Assembly: GCA_008711295.1 (NCBI GenBank)
Contig: VUYV01000041.1
Coordinates: forward strand, 2,862,368-2,926,367
Origin: Anarhynchus alexandrinus
Taxonomy: Eukaryota; Chordata; Aves; Charadriiformes; Charadriidae
Length of the DNA stretch: 64,000 nt
Reading direction: 5' to 3'
Shown here: positions 14,501-26,500 of the stretch, piece by piece
Position numbering within the stretch: position 1 is the stretch's first letter
Layout of the letters: every line of letters starts with the position of its first letter
Program-made: the position numbers and the translations under genes
Notes under the pieces: model-generated
Told to the model about the DNA's origin: nothing
The model's input: the letters and a program-made list of their open reading frames with translations, nothing else
Database searches by the model: none

Positions 14501-17500
14501 CTCCCTGCTTCTGAAATGAAAAATTATCCTGGTAAGAAGCTGGGATGATTCAGTATAACGAGCATAATCTTTTGTTTTCTGTTGCGCAGCATGTGAAACT
14601 TTCATCTAGAGTTGCAAATGGTGTTTTTCAGTGAAATAAGCACATTAATTCCAAAGCATGGCAAGTTTGTTTTAATGAGCAAGATTGTAGTATTTGAAAG
14701 GCTTGTTTTTAATTAGTAAATCTCACTCTCTAAAATTAACAGTAATGGATTGCTGCATTGCTTCAAACAGAATAATTTCTAGGACAACTCAGGTGACTGT
14801 CTTTGAACAGACTGATGAAAGCACTGCTCTTCAGCAGCGTTACATAGTACTATATGCTAAATATGTGTCTAATATGAATCACTTCTTGCAGCTATATATA
14901 GATATTGGAGCAATGTATGTTATTTGCAACAGCGATTCTGTTTTTATTTAGCAGTGAATGGATTTAGTTTTAGAAGGAATTGGTGCGTTAAATGACTATT
15001 ACTGCAATTTCTTATTTCTAAGTCATTCACCTCGTTGTATAAAAAGTTGTCCTTGTCTGAATACCTTCCCCCCTTTGGAGTGAAATTTCAGGGTTTACTT
15101 TTTAAGTTAACATATTTCACATTTGGTAATTAAACCAGACCTTTTCCATCTTTTGTCCTTTTGGGTAAGAAATGACTTTCTCAGAAGGCCAGTACCTTCA
15201 AGTGTAAACACTGTTAACTCTAGCCTTGTTACATTTGTTTGACTTTTCCTACCCCTACTCCTCAGGCATGTGCTGTCTGCCTTCAACTCTTAAGTTTATC
15301 TCAAGATGAACTTGGCATGACAGTTACTTCACACCCACTGCCAGGTTAAAAATAAATCTTAAATGATTACAGTGACAAATGCATTGTACTGCTTCTGTAG
15401 TGAAGACTTGATAATTCAAAAAAAAAAAGAAAAAGAGAAAAGTGTTGAAGTTTAGCTCTTTTGTTGTTTAGCAGGCTGGTTTGCATCATTTGAAAGCTTC
15501 ACGTTATCTTTCTTCCCTGCGTTTCCTCTCTGCAGGGCTTCTTCGGTTTACTCAGTTGTGGAGGGGGACAGAGACGGTGATGAAACAAAGTTTTGGTTGG
15601 CAGTTTTAATGATAGTCTTTCATGGCGTGATCCAAAGCCTGATGAAACTGATGGACTTTGGATCAAGCTTGTCGAAAAAACCAAACCTGTATTTGGAAAA
15701 CATCCTGCAGGCTCTTTGAATGCTGTATCTAGAAGTTAAATAAATGCTCTTAACTACGAATGACATTCCTGTCTTATCTGCTGGTGCTTAAACCTGGCTC
15801 CCTGCTCTCCTTTTATTGTTTGGTCAGGGAAAAGCCTGGGTTGTTGATTATGCTGCAGACAAAACTGCTTTTCTTTTAATCGTGCAAGTAGCACAATGTA
15901 ACATTCGGATAAAATTCTTGTTTCATCCCATGGCGAAGTACATGCAGTATATTGTGTATGCATGTGATGGGGGGGGGAATATTATCATAATATGATGATG
16001 CATTTTGCATGAAGCTCTCCAGAATGCCTCATTTGAGTTTTTGCCATTGTAATTCCATGTATCATTTCAGTGTTAAGCAATGCCCTAGGGTCAGGAAAAC
16101 CCATAAGATGCAGCTGGTAGTTAACCTATGTGTCACTAGTCTGCACAGAGGATGTAAAACAGAACATTTCCATATGAATAACGCCATCTGTTTTTTAACT
16201 CCCTTGCATTTAGTTCTCAGCCTTCCCCCATCACAGTCATCGCCCTGTATCTCCTTTCAGTTTCTTGTCATAACTCTGCCCAGTCACAGCCTTGGTGACC
16301 CAGAGGGTCACAAAGCAAGAAAGTGTGTCTGGAGCTCACGTTGCCCAGAGCTGATGTAATGAGGAGAGAGGGCAGGGGAAAGTTGAGACTTAAGTTTGAG
16401 AGACCCTAAATAGTGCCAGATGCTGGACTGATGAGATAGCTAGTAAGACCTGTGGTAGTAGACCTGGGGAGGGGGAAAGAGGGGGCTTAATTTTTTCCTT
16501 TTTTTTTTTTTTTTTTCCCCCTAACCTGAGAACCCTACAGATTTGCAAAGGCAGGTGCGGACCCCATGCACATTTAAAATATAACTCATCACTGTACTTA
16601 GGAACACATTGTTTGGTCACCTTTTTCAAGCCACCTATAAATTGTGCACACATTATTAGGTTTCAGCAGACCACAAACTCTTTCAAAAAGAGTTATTGTG
16701 GATTATCTTTTTTCTACTCTTGCCCAAATTCAAGTGAGAGACGATAATACAGCACACCATCTAATTTGAATTTTCTTTTTTGTCCGTTTAGGCAGTGTTT
16801 GTTTTTCAAGTGAACTGCTAAATTGCTAACCTTTTCTGAATATTGTGTTTGCATGTTATTAACGAAAATACCTCACCTAATGGATGCTGATTTTCATTAG
16901 GGGTACAATCTTGGCCATACTGACTTTTGTGGGGTCAAGATTTTAATTCTGAATGGTTTAATGAGGACCAACAAGCCTCACCTCTGTCCTATTGGAAGCT
17001 GGTCATAGCATAAAAATGCTACAAGAAGATCCTTCAAGTGTAGGTGGGGTTTTCCTCCTCCCTGTAAATGTTTTGCAGGTACCAGTGTTGGTTTTTTGAA
17101 CATTATTATTAACATTTGAAATTTCATGGTTCCTGTGTGTTGTTACAATCTGTTTTTGTTAGAGGTTAATTTTCCTGTATATAGGAGAGCTGCTACATAT
17201 AGTAACTTTGTAACACTACATTTTAATCCAAAAGGCATGTCTTCTGAAAGAGCATTTTCTATGACTTATGAAAATTAGTATGGTTTTAAAATAAGATACT
17301 ATGACTGTATTAGCTGATATAACAAATTTTACTTTTACCCAAATTTTAGCAAGAAGATACTCGAGGCTACCAGCACGTTTGCAGTTAGAAGCTTTTTCTC
17401 CCCTGATAGTTTCCTTGTCTGTAGTACCATCACGTTTCTTTAAGGGCATGTTATAAAATAATGAGCAACTCCTATAGTGTGCATACAGGAGCAAGAAAGT

Positions 17501-20500
17501 AAAGCTTCAGCATCAAACCAAAGGGATTAAGGCAGTCCCAGGGGAGTAAATTGAAGCTGCAGAGAAACATAACCCAGATGGTACCCGCCTTGCCTTCGCT
17601 AATAGGGAGCAGTGCCTGGAATGTCCGCAGAGAGAACACCGTTGTCTGTGTTGGTGTTTTGAAGGCTGTTCACTCATGGGAAGGGGGGTTTCTGTCCTCT
17701 TTGTACTCCGGCAGGATTTCCGGGACGCTGTGGCACATGCCTCTAGGCAGCTTGGAAAGCCAGTGATTGAGGACAGAATCCTGAATCAGATCCTGTACTA
17801 CCTACCTCAGCTGTACGAACTCAACCGGGACCTCCTGAGGGAACTGGAAGAGCGATTATCTCACTGGTGACTATCAATAAAGGGATACCACTCCTTTGAT
17901 GTTGTTGAAATTTATCTGTGGGGCTTATGTGACTCCGTGTGACCATGGTTCAATTCTTGTTTGTGTTCCACATGCCTTCTTAAGTGGCAGAATTGCCTTT
18001 GAAAGTACGGGAGATAATTTTCCATTTAGATGTACTTTTTGCTATTTAGATGTACCCAGAAAGGTCCAGAAGGCATGTCAATACATGTTTTTAGCAATCC
18101 CAGTTTTTTATTTAAAATTCCATTTATAATTGAAAGTTCTGGTCCCTGCATGGGCATGATAAATAGACTGGTTTCATTAGAGGAAAAGGAGGCTGTCCTG
18201 AAGACAGGTTTGCATTTTAAAGGTAGTTAAGATCTGCCAGACACAGAGCTGATTGACAGCCGCAATCCCATTGAAGTCCATTCTCAGTTACACTGGTGGC
18301 TGGATCTAAATCAGCTATACGAAGCATCCTGACAAAGGCACTGAGATGGGTAAAGACTGTAATCCCATGCTTGCTATTAAGGGATGGAGACTGCATCTTG
18401 AAGTTTGAAGATCCAACTCAGAAATCCAGCTTGTACTAAATTGTTCAAACTGTTCAAGACCATTTTAAACAGACTGTGTATTAAGTGGTTTTCATCTAAC
18501 ACTAAACTGGTGTGTCAAGGTGTTCCCTGGTAAGGTTTTTCAGAGTAACTACCGAGGTGGATGCCTATCTGCTGAAATGTAAGCTTTTTATTCAGAACAT
18601 AAACTAGCACGTCTTACTGTGAAAAAGATGGATGTTTTCCTTTAGGGTTAAGATGTACACTCTTTTTAGCTCTTTCTAATTGCTCTGGTTTTTGTTCCTA
18701 GGCTCGAACATCAAAGAATTGCTGATATATTTGTTAAAAAGGGTCCCTACTTAAAGATGTATTCAACTTACATCAAGGAATTTGATAAAAATGTTGCACT
18801 ATTAGATGAACAGTGTAAGAAGAATGCAGGTTTTGCTTCAGTAGTCAAAGACTTTGAGGTACTGTAGTCTCCTTTTTTGTGGCTTTTCAGCAGTTGTGAT
18901 CCTCCATAAGGCTTTAGAGACTATCCTCCAATTTGTTTGGTTTTTCTTTTTTCCTTTTTCCTTTTTTTTTCCTCCAGTCTTGGCTTGAGACTTAGTAGGG
19001 TGGAAGTGGAAAGAAGTAAATTCAGATTTTNNNNNNNNNNNNNNNNNNNNNNNNNNNNNNNNNNNNNNNNNNNNNNNNNNNNNNNNNNNNNNNNNNNNNN
19101 NNNNNNNNNNNNNNNNNNNNNNNNNNNNNNNNNNNNNNNNNNNNNNNNNNNNNNNNNNNNNNNNNNNNNNNNNNNNNNNNNNNNNNNNNNNNNNNNNNNN
19201 NNNNNNNNNNNNNNNNNNNNNNNNNNNNNNNNNNNNNNNNNNNNNNNNNNNNNNNNNNNNNNNNNNNNNNNNNNNNNNNNNNNNNNNNNNNNNNNNNNNN
19301 NNNNNNNNNNNNNNNNNNNNNNNNNNNNNNNNNNNNNNNNNNNNNNNNNNNNNNNNNNNNNNNNNNNNNNNNNNNNNNNNNNNNNNNNNNNNNNNNNNNN
19401 NNNNNNNNNNNNNNNNNNNNNNNNNNNNNNNNNNNNNNNNNNNNNNNNNNNNNNNNNNNNNNNNNNNNNNNNNNNNNNNNNNNNNNNNNNNNNNNNNNNN
19501 NNNNNNNNNNNNNNNNNNNNNNNNNNNNNNNNNNNNNNNNNNNNNNNNNNNNNNNNNNNNNNNNNNNNNNNNNNNNNNNNNNNNNNNNNNNNNNNNNNNN
19601 NNNNNNNNNNNNNNNNNNNNNNNNNNNNNNNNNNNNNNNNNNNNNNNNNNNNNNNNNNNNNNNNNNNNNNNNNNNNNNNNNNNNNNNNNNNNNNNNNNNN
19701 NNNNNNNNNNNNNNNNNNNNNNNNNNNNNNNNNNNNNNNNNNNNNNNNNNNNNNNNNNNNNNNNNNNNNNNNNNNNNNNNNNNNNNNNNNNNNNNNNNNN
19801 NNNNNNNNNNNNNNNNNNNNNNNNNNNNNNNNNNNNNNNNNNNTTTTTTTGTTCTGGAACCCTTGACTACCACAGAATTGTTACTTATTTTGGGTGTTTC
19901 TTTCAGATGAGCCCCCGCTGTGCTAGTCTGGCCCTCAAGCACTATCTGCTCAAGCCAGTTCAGAGGATTCCCCAATACAGGCTGCTGTTGACAGGTACAG
20001 TCGAGCTCTTTTGCAGGCTTCAGAAGCCAGTCTTCACGCGTCCCAGGAAACTGGTTTTCGGGCGGTTGTGTCCATCTCTGAAGCGTGTTTATCCGGCTTC
20101 AGATATGTGAAGCTTTTTTAAAAAACGTGGCGTGGGTTTAGAGGCTTTCTTTGTTAATATTGATTGCAGTAAGATACACAAGCGAGGTGCTGATATTCCG
20201 AACGCTGTGGTGTGTTCTCTGATGGTACATTCATCAGTACTGGGAAAACATGAAACCTGTGGTGGGTTTTGTTTGTTTCTGTGGTAATAGAAGCCCGTAA
20301 TTTCCTTAGAGGGTTGGAATGCTCCTGTTGTGCTGTGGGTTTGGTTTTTTTTTTTGGTGTGGGTTTTGTGGGTTTTTTTTTTAAACAAAGGAAAAAGGTA
20401 GTATGGAAAATTGGAGCTAGGAGAAGGAAGTGAAAGATGTCTCTGCAACTGTAAACTTCTGCAAGTAGCTTCTCCATTTCTCCACCACCCCCCAGGTGTT

Positions 20501-23500
20501 TTGTCTGTAAAATCAATTTTCTTTTACAGGCAAAACACATGTTTTTAGTGTAGGGTACCAGTAAGTGCATAAGACTTGTTACAGGGGCATTGTAGGCTGT
20601 AGAGCCAGCTTGGGGTGAGGAAATCTGGGCTCTATACCCTGCTCTGGCACTGGCATGTTTGGGTGGCCTTAAGCGAGTCATCTCCATGATGCTGTGCTTC
20701 CTTTTCTGTAAAAGGAGAGCAATGATAGAGGCCGCCTTTGTGAAGTATTTTGAGCTGTGTTTGTTGTAAGAGGGGGATGGCTCCTGTAAGGATTTGGAAA
20801 TACTTAAGGCATTGTTTTTGAAAGCCATTGCTTCTTGATGAGCAATTTAAAAATAGCTTCTGTTTATGTAGTAACTGCAAAATAAAATGCTCTGTGACCT
20901 TTTTTTTTTTGGCTCTGTAGCAGCTTGTTGGCATTTCCCCAGCAAGTACTTAGACTAGTGATGCTGTGGGAGATACAGGCTTAAGTGTTATACAGCAGTT
21001 ACTGAGTTATTAACGTTGACTGTTTTCATTTTAATCATCTCATTAAAGTCACAGGTGTTGAAAAAGGGTGAAAAGCCCTTATTAAATGGACTACTTTGTA
21101 GGGGAAAATCTTAGTGACTCTTAATTGGTGAAATCAAACCATAAAACAGCATTTGGGGAGTTGTCTTATTTTAAAAGGATACTGACTTAGGGCATGGTAT
21201 AGGCTTGTTATACACTCCAAAATCAGCAGAGCTTTGGATAAGTTCAAAGGTTTTAATTAAAGACATTGAACAGAGGATCATGATGAAGTAAATGCCTTTG
21301 TCAACATACATAGCAAAGTGAGAGATGTCAGGGGTGAATAGCACTGAAACAAAACTCAGATGTTAAAGGGGAATTCCCCGTGACCAGTAACTGTCATTGT
21401 GGCTGGGACAGGCTGGTTTAGACTTGAAAAAACTCATTCTGTGGTGATGGGGGTCGCTATGGGTGTCCCTTGTCTGCAGACCTTACTGTGGCTGCCCAGC
21501 TTTAAATACACCTGCAAACGCGAATGCTATTGACAGGGGTGGGATTGCAATGCTGGCTGATGATTTTGAAAAGTAATTTTCTCTTGTTCTATGGGAGCAA
21601 TAAGAAGTCAGACTGAGAATTTAATTGTGCTGGGGCTGGGGAGGGGTGTTATTTGGGATCGGTTTCATTTTCAGTCCATCCGATCTATCATGCTTTTCTG
21701 TTTTCCTTGAGATTCTCCCTCTTCTGTATCTCTGTGGATGACCTGTCCACTCTGTCACCTTCCAGCAGCTCTGTGCGATATTGAGCGATATCTCTATAGA
21801 AACTTGTGCTGCAAAACCTTTGGAGGACACACAAAATATTTGGATCTATGGTTGCAGTGGGTGAGATGGAGCGATGCAGCAGTGGCCCAGGCCAAGGACG
21901 GGGGAGATCTGTGGGTGAGGGAGGAGGGGGCAGCGGGTAAGAGCAAGGGAGCAAACATAATCCGGGAAACGAAGCTGCCAGGCCTGAGTCAGCAGGGATT
22001 TCTTCTTATTTAGATGTTCTGTGTCAGTGGGACAGCTTTGTACTGGTAACCTGCTGCTCCACGGTCACATCACAAGATTGTGGCTGTGCTTTGAAGTGGA
22101 GTTACTTTCCTGCTAACAAAAGCGGGAGCAGGTGGACTCGTAAATCAGCCAAGGAGAGGCACAGCTCAGCTGTGTTTCCGTTTAATTATACAGCTTCTCC
22201 AGTCCAGCAAGAGAACTTCCACTTCTCCACATGCTGGCCTCCAGCTTATACAGAAAATATTAGATGGGGTTTTGGCGAGGTTAATTAGAGGCCTCGTCAT
22301 TTCTAATAGCAAGAAGCGAAGGAGAGGTAGTTCTCTCCTCCCTAAAACCTCTCATTTGAGTAGATGGCTTGAGACTGTAAAGTATGAACAGGCTCTTCAT
22401 TGTCAAAGGATAAGCCTCTCTCCTCTTTTTCTCAACATAGGGTTTGCAGAAAGAGAGTCTTTTTATTATCCTTAACTTGGATATAGTGAAGGGAGGCTGA
22501 GGGGGATGAAAAATAAGCCTTCAAGCTCACTGCTCCTTTGCAGGTCAGAAGTAGAGTTGTCAGGCTTGAGGCCAATTACTTGTTGGGGGACAATTGCTTT
22601 GAGTTTAGCTTAATTAAATTAGACAACCTGAGACAAAAAGCAGTTAATGAAGCAGAAGATAATTTTTAGCAGGGGAAGAAGTGATAGTCGCTGCCCCCCA
22701 GCAAGAAGAAAGAGAGAGGTGCAGGCTGCTGTCAGGTAGAAGCAGGGCATAAGGAAATTTTGTCACAGAAACAGTACTTGCCTGCTTTTCTGTTGATTTT
22801 TGTTGGGTTTGGGGGTATCCAGCGGAGTTATGAATTTCAGTCTGCCTTTCAGAAGGTATGTTTAAGGTCTTCCTGGTCTGAACAACTAAAGTACATTTCA
22901 AAAGGGAAAAATTTTGGCAAAGACAGCAGATACCATTCCACCTTAATATTTGACTTCTGTATTTATTTTATCTAGGAATATTTGTGCTAAATTTTTACTG
23001 TAACGTTATTCATGTCTGTGAAATCCTCTTGTCTGCATAGCTTAAGCCACTACCCCCAGAAAGTTGTTGCAAGCACAGAATTTCCAGTGTGTATTCAGAG
23101 AGGAAACTAAAAATACCTGCCCTGATGCTTCTCTGAAGCTGAGTTATAGCTATGAACTGAGGTCCACTTACCAGATCTACATAGAGACTATTAAGATGAA
23201 AATTATGTAAGTATTAATCACTTTCAGGATTTTACAGTTGCAAGTTTTATTGGCTGCTTCAGTCTTGTCGTGGAAAAGCTGCCTTCCTTCTTAAATACAG
23301 AATTTTTCAATGAATGCAGTTGTGTTTAAATTCTCTATTTTTCCTTCTTCTATCCACTGATGATATGATTAAAATGCTAGAATATACCCATCAAAAATTT
23401 TTTGAGTNTTTAAATACAGAATTTTCAATTAATGCAGTTGTGTTTACATTCTCTATTTTTCCTTCTTCTATCCACTGATGATATGATTAAAATGCTAGAA

Positions 23501-26500
23501 TATACCCATCAAAAAAGTTTTTGAGTGATGCAAAAGGTTGTTGTTTTGGGGAACATGTCATAAAGCATGAATATACCAAGAAACAATTTTTTTTTCCCAT
23601 GTTGGGTCTCTGGATTTATGTTTCCACTGCAATGACTTTGGATATTAAATTGGATGTCTCCATGTACTGGGGACAGTTTCTTAGAGTGCCAGCAGTACTT
23701 TTGCAGATGAGTAAATTATACCCCCCTCACCTCTTGTTCCCAGCCCGTAGAGGTGAGTGTGTGGTTGGCAGCTTTAAGAGGCTGCTATTTCTGTACAAGC
23801 TGTAAGGACTCGTTCTTTATACTGGGGGGTTCTCACTGGAGTCTGTTGAGGTGGCAATGATGAAGATCAAGCTGCAGTTGTAAACCTGTAGCTTGTTTGC
23901 TTTGTGGTGGAGTCCCACGACTGCTCTGCCTGGGCAGTATGGCACAGCTCCTACTTGAGAGAGCACCCGTTGGCACGCAGGGCAGGAGAGGGCAGATGGT
24001 GTTGTATGTGTGACAGGTTCCTCCAGGTTAAAGCAAGTTTAAAACAATGTGAACTCTTCTCGGTTCCTTTCAAAATACCTCCTGTTGACTTTTTTTTTCC
24101 CCTCTCACACCAGCTTCTTACCAGCATAACCCAAGGTGAAGCAAGATGAACTTTGTTTTTAGTGGAATATGTGTCCACCTAAATATTACACTGGAATGTC
24201 TGGTAGCTGCTATAGCACAAGATCTTGAGGGATGTGAAGGATGCAATATTTATGGAGCGGAGATGGAGAGGTTTTGGTGCCATGTCAGACTTGTCTTAAA
24301 AGATCACACGTTGACCAATGCCTGATAACGATCAGACAAAAATTTGAGGAGAGCAAAAAGTTGTGGGTGTTCCTGTGGCCCAGCCAGACCCCCCAGCACT
24401 GCCTCCCTGCTTCCCTGCAGGAGACCCCAGCCAGTTCCTCTTCCTTCACCCCAACCTGCTCTTCATGCTTCTCTCTGGGACCCTCCCCTAGGTCTTTGCC
24501 AAAAAATAAAATTTCAGTGCCAAATAATTCTCTTCCTGTAGTTCTGTTTTTCTCAAACCTTTTGTTAACTATGACAAGATTTCTCACTCTTTGTAGCATT
24601 TCTGCTGCAGAAAAATGTTTCATAATTCCCTTTTATTTTTGCATAAGGAAAAGATTACAATACACTGAGTGGTCTCTGAGGGGCATGTATGAAGCAAGAC
24701 AACTTATGAAGGCAGGAACAATTGGCTCCTGATTCTTCTTGAGTAAAAGGATGAACTTGGGTAGGGCAAGCATATGGGAGTTGAATTATTTCACTCCTAC
24801 ATGAAACTTGTACAACTGCAAAGCTAAAACTGAACACTTGCTAGATCACGTATAATTACTTTTCAGTAGATCTGCCAGGTTCTTAATACCTCATTTAAAA
24901 GGTAGTTATAAATAAGTATTTGTTGATATTATCAATCTAGCATCTATATTTCTTTGAAAGTTTGTGATTTGGTTTCTTTCAATTTTAAGCATTTCAAAAC
25001 TGTGGGTTGCGGAGAATAGATGGTTGACTTTTTACTGAGGATATATATTGATCGTTGACAGGATATTGTACTTTTTGGTGAACTAGATGCTAGACCAGGG
25101 AATGGAAACTCGAGGGGGGTGTTTTCTTGTATAGTCATACATTTGGAGTTAATTTTATCTAAGTAAAATAGATTTTAAAACTACTAAGACTTTAATGGAT
25201 TGAGGGTGCCATCTCGTGGTTGAGGAACTAAATTTATAATTGAAAACCAAAAGTGCCTATTTGAATATTGAGGGGGTATAATACTGTTATTGTTGAAAGA
25301 TATTAATCATAATCAGATCTTCTGTAGTGGACCACTTTTTTCTTAGCTCCTATACACAAGTTAGGTGATCAGGCAAATATCTATAACATTCAAAGTTTTT
25401 TTGCATCAGCTTAAATGTAAATGATTGCAAGTGTGCAGTTATTTTTCACTTGCTTGTTTTATTCTGGAATAATACATGCAACATACCATTTGTCTTTGGA
25501 GAAGGCCACTGCTTCAGTAACCTGCTCTTCTCTGAGCAAGGTATCATGATATACTTTCACAGTGGAAATGTTAGTTTTCCTTATGTTATTACTTTCACAG
25601 ATTTAAAAGATTAAATAGTAGATCTGACTGAAAAGCAGATTTCCAGGAAAAAAGTTATTTTTACTACTTTTTGGTGCTGTTTATTTCTTTAACAAAGCTA
25701 TCTCTATGTTATTTTTTTTCTTTATACAGATTATTTAAAGAATCTTTTAGAAGAATCTGCAGACTATAGGGATACTCAAGGTAAATGTCTCTTTAGATTA
25801 AAGAAATAACGTCTTACATCCATATGATAACGTTTCTAAGTTTTAAATACATGCAAAATGCTGTCAGTAATAGAAACATTTTCTATTTAGTTCTAAGTTT
25901 CTCAGCAGAGATACTGAAAGATTGCAAACTTGTATTTCAAAAATGTTTGGAGGTTACAGTGGTGTCAGCTCACACTTGATTTGAAACCAAGAGATAAGAA
26001 TGAAGTTCCACAGGCAGTTTAAGCAGATATTTTGGGCACTGCTATTGAAAGAGACAATCCTTGCATCTCTAGACCTTTCATGGTAGGCAGTCTGGTCTAC
26101 CAGCTGCTCTCCCCCAGCTATGAGCCTTTCTGGCCTCCTCCTCTCTCTTTGTGCCAGGACAAGTGTTGGTGTGGTGGGAGTGAACAAGATCAAGGAGCTG
26201 CTCTGGGTTATATTTAACCTGAGGAGTTCTCCAGTTTGGCTTGTCACATGTTGCACAAACACAAGTGACTTCCACAACTTTGCCTGCATGAGGGGGAGGT
26301 GGGGGGGAAGGAGATAAGAGGAAATGAGAAGGAACGGTTGGTGATGGAAGAGGACAGGACTACATCTTTCACGATAGTTTGGGATTAAGCTGGTTTAACT
26401 CAAGCATAGCAATGCAATGCACATTCAGACTGTTTCCTTCTTCCATGTGTGGGCCTCAGCAGTACTAAAAATGCTCCCAGTTCATGTTTCCATTTCATTG

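Larger units (their letters stand above)
9131..17714 (+). other. FGD6: FGD6 intron 5 (8.6 kb)
   Basis: No coding exon was recognised. It contains a (GT)n run at about 10,732-10,748 and an AT microsatellite at about 12,625-12,675. It also has a MIR-like fossil (12,781-12,975), a CpG-bearing patch with AP-1-like sites (13,870-14,010), and a long T/C tract at 16,493-16,522. Overlapping open frames at 11,786-12,330 lie on both strands and are not recognisable. Confidence 0.8.
19995..25729 (+). other. FGD6: FGD6 intron 8 (5.7 kb)
   Basis: No coding exon was recognised. It contains T/G-rich low-complexity sequence at about 20,340-20,385, a MIR-like fossil at 20,615-20,770, and the 118-bp direct repeat around the N at 23,408. 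A minus-strand open frame of 224 codons (20,154-20,828) overlaps the fossil and low-complexity DNA and is not credible. Confidence 0.8.

Noticed and set aside
18937..19975. Open frames of about 310 codons on both strands
   Set aside because: They consist almost entirely of N's of an assembly gap.
20154..20828. Minus-strand open frame of 224 codons
   Set aside because: It runs through T/G-rich low-complexity DNA and a MIR-like fossil, has no recognisable domain, and lies in an intron.
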